A DNA stretch of 38,933 nucleotides from Streptomyces sp. XM83C (GTDB taxonomy: Bacteria; Actinomycetota; Actinomycetes; Streptomycetales; Streptomycetaceae). The translations under genes and the position numbers were made by a program. The notes under the pieces were generated by a model. That model worked only from the letters and a program-made list of their open reading frames with translations, had not been told where the DNA came from and searched no databases. The first letter of the stretch is position 1. Every line of letters starts with the position of its first letter. The stretch covers positions 1-38,933 of the forward strand of contig NZ_JALLGL010000023.1 in the NCBI RefSeq assembly GCF_023072675.1, written 5' to 3'. Below are positions 17,499-25,912 of the stretch, in pieces.

Positions 17499-18833
17499 TC
17501 AGTACCGGCGTTCCTGCTTCTGCTTGCACTCCACGCACAGGGTGGCCCGTGGGAAGGCCTGCATCCTGGCCTTGCCGATGGGATTGCCGCAGTTCTCGCA
17601 CAGCCCGTAGGCGCCCTCGTCCAGCCTCTCCAGGGCGCGCTCGGTCTGCTCCAGCATCTCGCGCGCGTTGGCGGCGAGCGCCAGCTCGTGCTCGCGGGTG
17701 ATGTTCTTCGTGCCGGTGTCGGCCTGGTCGTCACCGGCGCCGTCGCCGGAGTCGCGCATCAGCCCGACCAGCGACGCCTCCGACGAGCTGATCTCGTCCC
17801 GCAGCCGTACCGCCTCGGCCTGCAGACCGGCCCGGGCCTCCTCGACCTCCTGCGGGGTCCAGGGGTCCTCACCGGGGCGCACCGCCAGCTCGCCGGGCTC
17901 CGCCGCGGCGAGGCGTGCCTTGGGCACGGCGGTGGTGGCCGCCGTGGCCGTGCCAGGAGTCTTCTTCGCAACCACCGTCGTGGCTCCCGTCTGCTCCGCG
18001 GCCTGGGCCGCACCCACTGTGTCGTCCGTGCCCTGTGCGCCGGCGCCCCGCCCGGCGCCGTTCTTCTCCGCCGATGCCTTCCCGCCGGAGCCGCCCGTGA
18101 CGCGGCCGGACGCGGCGCGCTTCGCCGAGGGACGTTTCCCGGCGGCGTGCTGCGCGGCGGCGCCCTCGTCCGGCGGGGCGGGCGGCGCCTTTTTCGCGGC
18201 CGTCTTCTTTGCGGCGGTCTTCTTCGCGGCCGTCTTCTTCGCGGCGGTCTTCTTCGCCGCCGTCTTCGTCGCGGCCGTCTTCTTCACCGCTGCCTTCTCG
18301 GCGGCGGCTTCCCCCGCCGGGGCCTGTTCGGCGGCTGCCTTCTTCGCGGCTGCTGCCTTCTTCGTCGCGGCCTTCTTCGTCGCGCTCTTCTTCGTCGCGG
18401 CCTTCTTCGTCGCGCTCTTCTTCGTCGCGGCCTTCTTCGTCGCGGCCTTCTTGGCCGCCGTCTTCTTCGCCGGGACCTTCCCCGTGGTGGTGTTCTCGGC
18501 CTGGGCGACCCCCGGGACCTTCTCCACGGCCGCCTCGGAGGCCTTCTTCCCCGCGGCCTTCTTGGCGGCGGCCTTCTTCACCGCCGCCTTCTCCGCAGCG
18601 CTCTTCCTCACGGCCGCCGTCGTCGCAGCCGTACCGCCCTCCCCCGCCTCCGTGGCCCGCACCGCTTTCACCGTCTTCACGGGCTTCGCCGCCCGCGCCG
18701 CCGCGCCCGCCCGCGTGGTCTTCTTCGCGCCGTCACCCCGGGCGCCCTCGGCCGCACCACCGCCGGCGGCGGCACCGGCCCCTGCGGAACGGCCGGACGC
18801 CGACTGCTGTACGGCGGTTTTCCTCACCACCAT
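17499..18833 (-). CDS. TraR/DksA-type zinc-finger protein with long histone-H1-like Lys/Ala N-terminal region
   Basis: The C-terminal 110 residues or so resemble DksA/TraR: a coiled-coil segment (EVEEARAGLQAEAVRLRDEI ... MLEQTERALERLDEG) and a zinc finger with C412, C415, C433 and C436 (CENCG ... CVEC). DksA-like proteins bind RNA polymerase through the secondary channel and alter initiation; whether this one does is unknown. The first 300 residues are low-complexity Ala/Lys/Thr sequence with repeated AAKKT and ATKKS units, like the C-terminal tails of histone H1 and of the HupS-type nucleoid proteins of Streptomyces, which bind DNA non-specifically. The ATG at 18833 has GAAGGGG upstream. It is followed by lspA after 67 bp. 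Repeat number probably differs between strains. Confidence 0.88.
   Translation of the reverse strand: MVVRKTAVQQSASGRSAGAGAAAGGGAAEGARGDGAKKTTRAGAAARAAKPVKTVKAVRATEAGEGGTAATTAAVRKSAAEKAAVKKAAAKKAAGKKASEAAVEKVPGVAQAENTTTGKVPAKKTAAKKAATKKAATKKSATKKAATKKSATKKAATKKAAAAKKAAAEQAPAGEAAAEKAAVKKTAATKTAAKKTAAKKTAAKKTAAKKTAAKKAPPAPPDEGAAAQHAAGKRPSAKRAASGRVTGGSGGKASAEKNGAGRGAGAQGTDDTVGAAQAAEQTGATTVVAKKTPGTATAATTAVPKARLAAAEPGELAVRPGEDPWTPQEVEEARAGLQAEAVRLRDEISSSEASLVGLMRDSGDGAGDDQADTGTKNITREHELALAANAREMLEQTERALERLDEGAYGLCENCGNPIGKARMQAFPRATLCVECKQKQERRY
18186..18480 (-). repeat. In-frame tandem repeats coding (AAKKT)n and (KKAATKKSAT)n
   Basis: On the plus strand this appears as repeated TTCTTCGCGGCCGTC-like 15-bp units (about 18188-18290) and a 30-bp higher-order unit made of two 15-bp halves alternating GCGGCC and GCGCTC (about 18358-18450). 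All units are multiples of 3, so expansion or contraction by slippage keeps the reading frame. They encode the Lys-rich tail of the TraR/DksA-like protein. Confidence 0.85.
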
Positions 18834-19131
18834 GGCCGCGGCCCCTTCACATATTGTGATCTTGCTCGCGAATCGTGCTGGGACGATAAATCGACTCGAG
18901 TCCCGCGGCAACGGGGCACACCGCCCGATTCGCCCGCCTCGCGCACGACACGCGCCGAGCCTGCAACCGTTGTGCCCAGCTCCCCGCCGGGTATGCCGCC
19001 CGGCCGCCCCTCCACAGAACAGAAACCGCGCACCGGACCATTCGGGGCATCCCGCGCCGAGACCGGCAGCCCCTCCCCCGGCGCCGGAAAACCGGTCCAC
19101 CGCTGTCCGTGCGGCGCCGTACACTGGGCGG
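18834..19131. promoter_or_regulatory. Divergent promoter region between the TraR/DksA-like gene and ileS
   Basis: Near the TraR/DksA gene the DNA is unusually AT-rich and contains CACA-TAT-TGTG (18848-18858) and the palindrome GACTCGAGTC (18893-18902); the -10 for that gene may overlap the first. On the plus strand TACACT (19120-19125) is a good -10 for the ileS leader, with no strong -35 at the right distance (TCCACC at 19096). The rest shows no ORF or structure I can support. Confidence 0.45.
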
Positions 19132-19448
19132 AGCGAAAAGCGTGGATGGGGACGAGTAGCGGCGTACGCAGCCCAGAGCGACCCGGGGACGGTGTGAGCC
19201 CGGGGGCGAGCGCGACGTGAAGATCACCCCGGAGCCGCCGGAAGAAAGCCGCGGGGCCCAGCACCCCCGGTGAGTAGAACCGGCATCGCGACCCCAATGA
19301 GGGGGCTCACCGGCGTGCACGCCCTGTGCACGGCACACCGGAGAGCCAAGGAGGGTGGTACCGCGGGAGCGCGCCGGACCGAACGGCGCACGACACAGCT
19401 CTCGTCCCTCCGACGGAAGGCAGCAAGTCCGCCGGAGGAAGATCGCTG
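19132..19448 (+). promoter_or_regulatory. T-box riboswitch of ileS (tRNA-Ile, translational type)
   Basis: The leader carries the canonical T-box AGGGTGGTACCGCGG (19352-19366), whose TGGT bulge pairs with the tRNA 3' end and matches the A discriminator of tRNA-Ile. Stem I features are visible: the GACGAGTAG motif (19151-19159), AGAGCGACCCGGGG...GGTGTGAGCC, and the specifier loop GTGAAG-ATC-ACC with the Ile codon ATC at 19223-19225. A later stem pairs CCGGTGAG (19268-19275) with CTCACCGG (19307-19314). CCCTCC (19406-19411) can pair with GGAGGG (19350-19355) to form the antisequestrator, or 19407-19416 can pair with 19429-19438 and hide the GGAGG ribosome binding site. There is no T-tract, so control should be at translation, as known for actinobacterial ileS. 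Confidence 0.95.
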
Positions 19449-22400
19449 ATGACGACAGCGCCGACGTATCGCCAGGTGCCCGCCCAGGTCGACCTGCCCG
19501 CGCTCGAGCACGCGGTGCTCGAGTTCTGGCGCGAGCAGAAGATCTTTGCCAAGAGCCTGCAGCAGTCCGAGGGCCGCCCCGAGTGGGTGTTCTACGAGGG
19601 CCCGCCCACCGCCAACGGCATGCCGGGCGCCCACCACATCGAGGCGCGCGTCTTCAAGGACGTCTTCCCCCGGTTCCGCACCATGCGCGGCTACCACGTG
19701 GCCCGCAAGGCCGGCTGGGACTGCCACGGCCTCCCCGTGGAGCTCGCCGTGGAGAAGGAGCTGGGCTTCTCCGGCAAGCAGGACATCGAGGCGTACGGCA
19801 TCGCCGAGTTCAACGCCAAGTGCCGCGAGTCCGTGACCCGGCACACCGACGCCTTCACCGAGCTGACGACCCGCATGGGCTACTGGGTCGACCTCGACGA
19901 CGCCTACCGGACCATGGACCCCGAGTACGTGGACTCCGTGTGGTGGTCGCTGAAGGAGATCTTCAACAAGGGCCTCCTCGTCCAGGACCACCGCGTGGCG
20001 CCCTGGTGCCCGCGCTGCGGCACCGGCCTGTCCGACCACGAGCTGGCGCAGGGCTACGAGACGGTCGTCGACCCGTCCGTGTACGTCCGCTTCCCGCTGA
20101 CCTCCGGCCCGCTCGCCGATGAGGCCGCCCTGCTGGTGTGGACGACCACACCGTGGACGCTGGTCTCCAACACGGCCGTCGCCGCCCACCCCGAGGTCAC
20201 CTACGTCGTCGCGACCAACGGCGAGGAGAAGCTCGTCGTCGCCGAACCGCTGCTCGCCAAGGCGCTCGGCGAGGGCTGGGAGGCCACGGGGCAGACCTTC
20301 ACCGGCGCCGAGATGGAGCGCTGGACCTACCGGCGGCCGTTCGAGCTGGTGGAGTTCCCGGCCGAGGCGCACTACGTGGTCAACGCCGAGTACGTCACGA
20401 CCGAGGACGGCACGGGTCTGGTCCACCAGTCCCCCGCCTTCGGTGAGGACGACCTCAAGGTGTGCCGCTCCTACGGCCTGCCCGTGGTCAACCCGGTCCG
20501 CCCCGACGGCACCTTCGAGGAGGACGTCCCGCTCGTCGGCGGCGTCTTCTTCAAGAAGGCCGACGAGAAGCTCACCGAGGACCTCGGCGCGCGCGGCCTG
20601 CTCTTCAAGCACGTGCCGTACGAGCACAGCTACCCGCACTGCTGGCGCTGCCACACCGCGCTCCTCTACTACGCGCAGCCGTCCTGGTACATCCGCACCA
20701 CGGCCATCAAGGACGCCCTGCTGCGGGAGAACGAGAAGACCAACTGGTTCCCCGACACGGTCAAGCACGGCCGGTACGGCGACTGGCTGAACAACAACAT
20801 CGACTGGGCGCTGTCCCGCAACCGCTACTGGGGCACCCCGCTGCCGATCTGGCGCTGCGAGGAGGGCCACCTCACCTGCGTCGGCTCCCGCGCCGAGCTG
20901 ACCGAGCTGACCGGCACCGACCAGACCGGCCTCGACCCGCACCGCCCGTACATCGACGACGTCACCTTCACCTGCACCCACGACGGCTGCACCCTGGAGG
21001 CCGTGCGCGTGCCGGAGGTCATCGACGCCTGGTACGACTCCGGCTCCATGCCGTTCGCGCAGTGGGGCTACCCGTACAAGAACAAGGAACTGTTCGAGAC
21101 CCGCTACCCGGCGCAGTTCATCTGCGAGGCCATCGACCAGACCCGCGGCTGGTTCTACACGCTGATGGCCGTCGGCACGCTCGTCTTCGACAAGTCGTCG
21201 TACGAGAACGTCGTCTGCCTCGGCCACATCCTCGCCGAGGACGGCCGGAAGATGTCCAAGCACCTCGGCAACATCCTCCAACCGATCCCGCTCATGGACC
21301 AGCACGGCGCCGACGCCGTCCGCTGGTTCATGGCGGCCGGCGGCTCCCCGTGGGCGGCCCGCCGCGTCGGCCACGGCACCATCCAGGAGGTCGTCCGCAA
21401 GACGCTCCTCACCTACTGGAACACCGTCGCCTTCCAGGCCCTGTACGCCCGCACCTCCGCGTGGGCGCCCAGCGCCGCCGACCCGGCGCCCGCCGAGCGC
21501 CCGCTGCTGGACCGCTGGCTGCTCAGCGAGCTGCACGCGCTCACCGACCAGGTGACGCGGGCACTGGAGGCGTACGACACACAGCGCGCCGGCAAGCTGC
21601 TGTCCGCGTTCGTCGACGACCTGTCGAACTGGTACGTGCGCCGCTCGCGCCGCCGGTTCTGGCAGGGCGACAAGGCCGCGCTGCGCACCCTGCACGAGGT
21701 GCTGGAGACCGTCACCAAGCTGATGGCGCCGATCACCCCGTTCATCACCGAACGGGTGTGGCAGGACCTGATCGTCCCCGTCTCCCCGGGCGCGCCCGAA
21801 TCCGTGCACCTGGCGTCCTGGCCGGAGGCCGACCTCGACGCGATCGACCCGGAGCTGTCGAAGCAGATGGTGCTCGTGCGCCGGCTGGTCGAGCTGGGCC
21901 GCGCCACGCGCGCGGAGTCCGGCGTCAAGACGCGCCAGCCGCTGAAGCGGGCGCTGATCGCGGCGGCCGGATTCGACACGCTCGACGCCGAACTGCACAC
22001 GCAGATCACGGAAGAGCTGAACGTGGAGGCGCTGGCTTCGCTGGCCGAGGTCGGCGGCAGCCTGGTCGACACCACCGCGAAGGCCAACTTCCGTGCCCTG
22101 GGCAAGCGGTTCGGCAAGCGCGTCCAGGACGTGGCCAAGGCCATCGCGGGCGCCGACGCCGCCGCGCTCTCCCTCGCGCTGCGCGAGGGCCGGGCGACGG
22201 TCGACGTCGACGGCGAGACCATCGAGCTGACGCCCGACGAGGTGATCATCACCGAGACGCCGCGCGAGGGCTGGTCGGTGGCCTCCGACTCCGGCGCGAC
22301 CGTCGCGCTCGACCTGGAGATCACCGAGGAGCTGCGCCGGGCCGGCCTGGCCCGTGACGCGATCCGCCTCATCCAGGAGGCCCGCAAGAACAGCGGCCTG

Positions 22401-22595
22401 GACGTGGCCGACCGGATCGCGCTGCGCTGGACCGCGGGCGACCAGGCGACGGTCGCCGCGCTCACCGAGCACGGCGCCCTGATCGCCGACGAGGTGCTGG
22501 CGACGGACTTCGCGCAGGGCGACGGCGAGGAAGGCTACGGCGAGCCGTTCACCGACGAGGGCCTGTCGCTCACCTTCCGGCTCCGGAAGGCCTGA
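19449..22595 (+). CDS. ileS: Isoleucyl-tRNA synthetase, type 2 (eukaryote-like)
   Basis: The 1048-residue class I synthetase charges tRNA-Ile. The catalytic domain carries the first signature as GAHH (residues 60-63, in PPTANGMPGAHHIEARVF) instead of the usual HxGH, and the second as KMSKH (601-605). The CP1 editing domain lies between them (LLVWTTTPWTLVSNTAVAAHP, about residues 225-245). The anticodon-binding domain and a long C-terminal region follow. Length and motifs place it in the IleRS type 2 group, which includes naturally mupirocin-tolerant enzymes. The ATG at 19449 has GGAGGAA upstream, inside the sequestrator helix of the T-box leader. It is a single gene followed by a UUCG-loop terminator. 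Confidence 0.97.
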   Translation: MTTAPTYRQVPAQVDLPALEHAVLEFWREQKIFAKSLQQSEGRPEWVFYEGPPTANGMPGAHHIEARVFKDVFPRFRTMRGYHVARKAGWDCHGLPVELAVEKELGFSGKQDIEAYGIAEFNAKCRESVTRHTDAFTELTTRMGYWVDLDDAYRTMDPEYVDSVWWSLKEIFNKGLLVQDHRVAPWCPRCGTGLSDHELAQGYETVVDPSVYVRFPLTSGPLADEAALLVWTTTPWTLVSNTAVAAHPEVTYVVATNGEEKLVVAEPLLAKALGEGWEATGQTFTGAEMERWTYRRPFELVEFPAEAHYVVNAEYVTTEDGTGLVHQSPAFGEDDLKVCRSYGLPVVNPVRPDGTFEEDVPLVGGVFFKKADEKLTEDLGARGLLFKHVPYEHSYPHCWRCHTALLYYAQPSWYIRTTAIKDALLRENEKTNWFPDTVKHGRYGDWLNNNIDWALSRNRYWGTPLPIWRCEEGHLTCVGSRAELTELTGTDQTGLDPHRPYIDDVTFTCTHDGCTLEAVRVPEVIDAWYDSGSMPFAQWGYPYKNKELFETRYPAQFICEAIDQTRGWFYTLMAVGTLVFDKSSYENVVCLGHILAEDGRKMSKHLGNILQPIPLMDQHGADAVRWFMAAGGSPWAARRVGHGTIQEVVRKTLLTYWNTVAFQALYARTSAWAPSAADPAPAERPLLDRWLLSELHALTDQVTRALEAYDTQRAGKLLSAFVDDLSNWYVRRSRRRFWQGDKAALRTLHEVLETVTKLMAPITPFITERVWQDLIVPVSPGAPESVHLASWPEADLDAIDPELSKQMVLVRRLVELGRATRAESGVKTRQPLKRALIAAAGFDTLDAELHTQITEELNVEALASLAEVGGSLVDTTAKANFRALGKRFGKRVQDVAKAIAGADAAALSLALREGRATVDVDGETIELTPDEVIITETPREGWSVASDSGATVALDLEITEELRRAGLARDAIRLIQEARKNSGLDVADRIALRWTAGDQATVAALTEHGALIADEVLATDFAQGDGEEGYGEPFTDEGLSLTFRLRKA

Positions 22596-22618
22596 CGCCC
22601 GGCCGCGCACCCACGACA

Positions 22619-22650
22619 GGGCCCGGTCTCCCTTCGGGGAGGCCGGGCCC
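22619..22650 (+). terminator. ileS terminator
   Basis: A 14-bp stem (22619-22632 with 22637-22650, one G-T wobble) is capped by a TTCG tetraloop, 23 bp after the ileS stop. Confidence 0.85.
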
Positions 22651-22743
22651 TCGTGTCTTCCACCGTGCACGGCCCGGCCGTTGGGCTTCCTACGAAGGAT
22701 GGCGGGCCCCTCGTGCGGCCGAGCGGGAACCCCGCGCGGACGT

Positions 22744-22809
22744 CCCACACGAAGATCCCACACGGAGATCGCTCACGGACAACCCACACGGAGATCCCAC
22801 ACAGAAGAT
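22744..22809. repeat. Five-copy 13-bp tandem repeat between ileS and divIVA
   Basis: Units begin at 22744, 22757, 22770, 22783 and 22796 with consensus CCCACACGGAGAT. The second and fourth match it exactly, the first differs at one base, the third is diverged (CGCTCACGGACAA), and the fifth has a one-base insertion. The period is not a multiple of 3 and no gene is present, so it is non-coding. It sits between the two convergent terminators. Function unknown; protein-binding iterons or a minisatellite are both possible. Confidence 0.8.
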
Positions 22810-22840
22810 CCGCCGACGACCGGACTCAACCCGCGTAAAA

Positions 22841-22882
22841 CAGGGCGGGGCCCCCGGACCGAAGTCCGGGGGCCCCGCCCTG
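22841..22882. terminator. Strong convergent terminator between ileS and divIVA
   Basis: A perfect 19-bp GC-rich stem (22841-22859 with 22864-22882) closes a 4-nt loop. On the minus strand it is followed directly by TTTTA, giving a short U-tract for transcripts coming out of divIVA. It also backs up the first ileS terminator on the plus strand. Confidence 0.9.
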
Positions 22883-22927
22883 TGCTGCTGCCGACGCCTA
22901 CGGCGTACTACGCACCGCTCGCGATGC

Positions 22928-24022
22928 TCAGTTGTCGTCCTCGTCGATGAGGAAGCCACGCATCGGGGACGGCGCCTGACCCATCGGGGACGGACCCTGC
23001 GGGCGGACCGGTGCCATCGGCTGGGTCATCGCCGGGCTCATCTGCTGCTGGCCGCCGTAGGACGGGGCAGAGGGAGTCGGCGAACCGCCCATGGACTGGT
23101 TGCCGCCGTAGGACGGGCTGCTCGCGCCGGCCGGAGCCATCGAGGGCGCCGGGGACGGCGGGAGGGAGGCCGTCGCCGGGGTGCGCGGCGGGGCGAGGGA
23201 GTCGTCCGCCTGGGTCTCCAGCTGACGCAGCTGCGACTCCAGGTACGACTTCAGCCGCGTGCGGTACTCGCGTTCGAAGCCGCGCAGGTCCTCGACCTTG
23301 CGCTCCAGCGTGGCGCGCGCGGACTCCAGGGAGCCCATGGCGACACGGTGCTTCTCCTGCGCGTCCCGCTCCAGCGCGTCGGCCTTGGCGCGGGCGTCGC
23401 GCTCCAGACCCTCGGCGCGCGAACGGGCCTCGCCCACGATCTTGTTGGCCTCGGAGCGGGCCTCGGCGATCGCCTGGTCGGCGGTCTGCTGGGCCAGCGA
23501 GAGGACACGGGCGGCGCTGTCGCCACCGGGGCCCTGACCGGGGCCGCCCATCGGCCCGCCCATGGGGCCGCCCATCGGACCGCCCATCTGCTGCATGGGG
23601 GGCTGGCCCATCGGGCCGGGACCCTGACCCATCGGGCCGGGACCCTGCGGACCCTGACCGCCGGGGCCGGCGGGCAGCTGCGGGGCACCGCTCGGCAGCT
23701 GGGGCGGGCCACCCATGGGGCCGCCCATCTGCTGCTGCGGCGGGCCCGATATCCCGGCGGGCACCGGAGCGCCGGGACCTCGCATGCCCTGCTGCTGCTG
23801 ATCCTGAGGCTCCGGAGGCTTGCGCATGTTCTGCTGGTTCTGCGCAGCGGCACGGGTGGCCGCGGCCAGCTTGGCGCGCAGGTCCTCGTTCTCGCGGAGC
23901 AGGCGCGTCAGTTCGGCTTCGACCTCGTCGAGGAAGGCATCGACCTCGTCCTCGTCATAGCCTTCTCGGAGGCGGACGGTCGTGAACTGCTTGTTCCGCA
24001 CGTCCTCGGGGGTCAACGGCAT
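22928..24022 (-). CDS. divIVA: Polar growth determinant DivIVA (Wag31-like)
   Basis: The 364-residue coiled-coil protein marks hyphal tips and directs polar wall growth in Streptomyces. The N-terminal membrane-binding domain is typical ([35 protein letters not shown] region, residues 1-55). A low-complexity linker rich in Pro, Gln, Met and Gly (about 65-167, with repeated GGPM units) precedes a long coiled coil (about 169-275). A Ser/Pro/Gly-rich tail ends in FLIDEDDN. The linker is a mark of Streptomyces DivIVA. The ATG at 24022 has GAGGTGAAG upstream. It is the last gene of the cell-division cluster, 52 bp after ylmG, followed by a strong terminator. Confidence 0.96.
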   Translation of the reverse strand: MPLTPEDVRNKQFTTVRLREGYDEDEVDAFLDEVEAELTRLLRENEDLRAKLAAATRAAAQNQQNMRKPPEPQDQQQQGMRGPGAPVPAGISGPPQQQMGGPMGGPPQLPSGAPQLPAGPGGQGPQGPGPMGQGPGPMGQPPMQQMGGPMGGPMGGPMGGPGQGPGGDSAARVLSLAQQTADQAIAEARSEANKIVGEARSRAEGLERDARAKADALERDAQEKHRVAMGSLESARATLERKVEDLRGFEREYRTRLKSYLESQLRQLETQADDSLAPPRTPATASLPPSPAPSMAPAGASSPSYGGNQSMGGSPTPSAPSYGGQQQMSPAMTQPMAPVRPQGPSPMGQAPSPMRGFLIDEDDN

Positions 24023-24074
24023 CTCTTCACCTCAACGTAGTCATCGGCAGTCGGCAAGACCGTATCGTCCACCC

Positions 24075-24365
24075 TCACGTCGCGAGACTCCCCACGATCA
24101 TGATCAGGAAGTAGACGATGATCATCAGTACGAAGAAGGACAGGTCGAGCGCCACGCCCCCGAGACGCAGCGGCGGGATGAACCGCCGCAGAAGCTTCAG
24201 CGGTGGATCGGTGACAGTGTAGGTGGCCTCCAGGACGACCACCATCGCCTTGCCGGGTTGCCACGAGCGGGCGAACTGGAACACATAGTCCATGACCAAC
24301 CGGAAGATGAGCACGATGAGGAAGACCATCAGCGCGATGTAGATCACCTGCGCGAACACGCTCAT
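24075..24365 (-). CDS. ylmG: YggT/YlmG family membrane protein
   Basis: The 96-residue protein has two long hydrophobic segments (about residues 5-27 and 72-93) flanking a short loop with YTVTDPPLKLLRRFIPPLRLGGVALDLS, the diagnostic YggT motif. Family members are linked to cell division and chloroplast nucleoid or cytochrome assembly, without a clear biochemical role. Its place between sepF and divIVA is conserved in Gram-positive bacteria. ATG at 24365; the ribosome binding site is a weak GGGAAG. Confidence 0.93.
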   Translation of the reverse strand: MSVFAQVIYIALMVFLIVLIFRLVMDYVFQFARSWQPGKAMVVVLEATYTVTDPPLKLLRRFIPPLRLGGVALDLSFFVLMIIVYFLIMIVGSLAT

Positions 24366-24415
24366 GGCTGATGCTTCCCTCTCCCCTGTTCCGTACTGCG
24401 TTCCGGTCGTGCGTC

Positions 24416-25057
24416 TCAGCTCTGGTTGAAGAACCCGCCTTCTGCGATGCGGGCCTTGTCCTCCGCCGTGACATCGACGTTAGCAGGCGACAACAGGAAC
24501 ACCTTCTGCGTCACCCGCTCGATGCTGCCGTGAAGACCAAACACCAAACCGGCGGCAAAGTCGACAAGTCGCTTCGCGTCTGTGTCGTCCATCTCAGTCA
24601 GATTCATGATCACCGGGGTGCCCTCACGGAAGTGTTCCCCGATGGTACGGGCCTCGTTGTAGGTCCGCGGGTGCAGCGTGGTGATCCGGTAAGGCTCTCG
24701 TTCGGACACGACCTTGGGCATGATCACCGGTGCGTTCTTCTCCAGGGACTGACGTTCTTGTGTGATGGATGCCACGGGCGCGATACGCGCCGGACGCCCG
24801 GATTCCGCGGCTGCCGAAGCGGAGCGTGCCACCGGCTCACGAGGTGCCGGCGGTTGTACGACTCGCACCTCTTCGTCCCTTTGGGACTGATGTGTTCCGT
24901 GCGACTGGTGGGACACCTCGTGACGACGGTGGTCCCGTTCGGGCTCCGGGTCCAGTTCGGGCTCGAAGTCGTCATCGGGGTCGAACCCCCGGCCGTCGTA
25001 CCCATCGTCCTCCACGAGGCCGAGGTAGACCGCCATCTTGCGCATCGCGCCGGCCAT
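24416..25057 (-). CDS. sepF: Cell division protein SepF
   Basis: The 213-residue protein links FtsZ filaments to the membrane; in actinobacteria, which lack FtsA, it is the main Z-ring anchor. The N-terminus [18 protein letters not shown] is the amphipathic membrane-binding helix. An acidic, disordered linker (about 20-105) follows, then the SepF core ([19 protein letters not shown] onward), with [23 protein letters not shown] and a conserved Gly-rich turn FGLHGSI. The ATG at 25057 has GGAGG 9 nt upstream and restores the membrane helix; an upstream in-frame start at 25117 does not fit the family. A 129-bp gap upstream with an AT-rich patch (25143-25163) may hold its own promoter. Confidence 0.96.
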   Translation of the reverse strand: MAGAMRKMAVYLGLVEDDGYDGRGFDPDDDFEPELDPEPERDHRRHEVSHQSHGTHQSQRDEEVRVVQPPAPREPVARSASAAAESGRPARIAPVASITQERQSLEKNAPVIMPKVVSEREPYRITTLHPRTYNEARTIGEHFREGTPVIMNLTEMDDTDAKRLVDFAAGLVFGLHGSIERVTQKVFLLSPANVDVTAEDKARIAEGGFFNQS

Positions 25058-25186
25058 GCTCTGAGTCCTCCGCTCTGTGGTGGATCGGCTGACGACTGCC
25101 AAGTGCCCGCGATCCACGTGGTCCTTCTGCCCGCCTTTCGACGGTAATGACCATATTTTCTGCTGTGGTCCGACTTCTTGGCGACG

Positions 25187-25906
25187 TTACCCGAGCCTGG
25201 GGCGGACTCCGAGTACCGCGGTGCCGACGCGCACATGTGTCGCCCCGGCCGCCACGGCCTCCTCGAGGTCCGCACTCATCCCTGCGGACACCATGTTCGC
25301 AGCCGGATGGGCTCGGCGCAGGTCAGTCGACAAATCCATCAACCGCTCGAACGCCGCCCGTTGACGCCCCGCGTACTCACCGGTCAGCGGGGCGACGGTC
25401 ATCAGGCCGTCGAGCCGCAGCCCCGGCGAGCCCGCGACGAGGTCGGCCAACTCTTCGATTCCCTCGGGGGCCACTCCGCCCCGCTCGCCCCGGCCGCTCT
25501 CCCCCGCGTCGAGGGCGACCTGGATCAGACAGCCGATCTCCCGCTCCGCCCGCACCGCCTCCTTGGACAGCGCCGTGACCAGCCGGGAACGGTCGACCGA
25601 CTGCACGACATCGGCATAACCGACCACCGACCGCACCTTGTTGGTCTGCAACTGACCCACGAAGTGCCAGGAAAGCGGCAGGTCCGAACATGCGGCGGCC
25701 TTGGGGGCGGCATCCTGGTCGCGGTTCTCCGCCACGTGCCGCACACCGAGTTCCGACAGGATCCGCACATCGCTCGCCGGGTAGGTCTTGGTGACCACGA
25801 TCAGGGTCACCTCGTCGCGGGAGCGCCCCGCCGCCGCGCACGCGTCGGCGATACGCTGTTCCACTTTCGCCAGATTTCCGGCGAGTTCGTCCTTACGGTC
25901 CGTCAT
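25187..25906 (-). CDS. ylmE: YggS/PROSC family pyridoxal phosphate homeostasis protein
   Basis: The 239-residue protein is a PLP-binding single TIM-barrel protein with no known enzymatic activity; it buffers PLP. The PLP lysine is in LIVVTKTYPASD (about residue 40). The phosphate-binding end has SAGMSADLEEAV and HVRVGTAVLG. The common GENRVQE motif appears as AENRDQDAAPKAA. It begins 6 bp after ylmD, so the two are co-transcribed with ftsZ; the ylmD-ylmE-sepF order is conserved next to ftsZ in Gram-positive bacteria. Confidence 0.94.
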   Translation of the reverse strand: MTDRKDELAGNLAKVEQRIADACAAAGRSRDEVTLIVVTKTYPASDVRILSELGVRHVAENRDQDAAPKAAACSDLPLSWHFVGQLQTNKVRSVVGYADVVQSVDRSRLVTALSKEAVRAEREIGCLIQVALDAGESGRGERGGVAPEGIEELADLVAGSPGLRLDGLMTVAPLTGEYAGRQRAAFERLMDLSTDLRRAHPAANMVSAGMSADLEEAVAAGATHVRVGTAVLGVRPRLG

Positions 25907-25912
25907 GCCCTA

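Noticed and set aside
18186..18480. Short regular repeats resembling a CRISPR or non-coding satellite
   Set aside because: Units are contiguous, multiples of 3, without unique spacers, and encode the Lys-rich tail in frame.
17668..19197. Plus-strand frame with repeated FFAAVFF hydrophobic runs that could look like a membrane protein
   Set aside because: It is the complement of the AAKKT repeats of the TraR/DksA-like gene; the hydrophobicity is an artefact of reading TTCTTC on the opposite strand.
19224..22763. 1179-residue minus-strand frame antisense to ileS
   Set aside because: Composition is typical of antisense shadow (Arg/Val/Gly/Leu), there is no ribosome binding site, and the plus strand encodes an unmistakable IleS.
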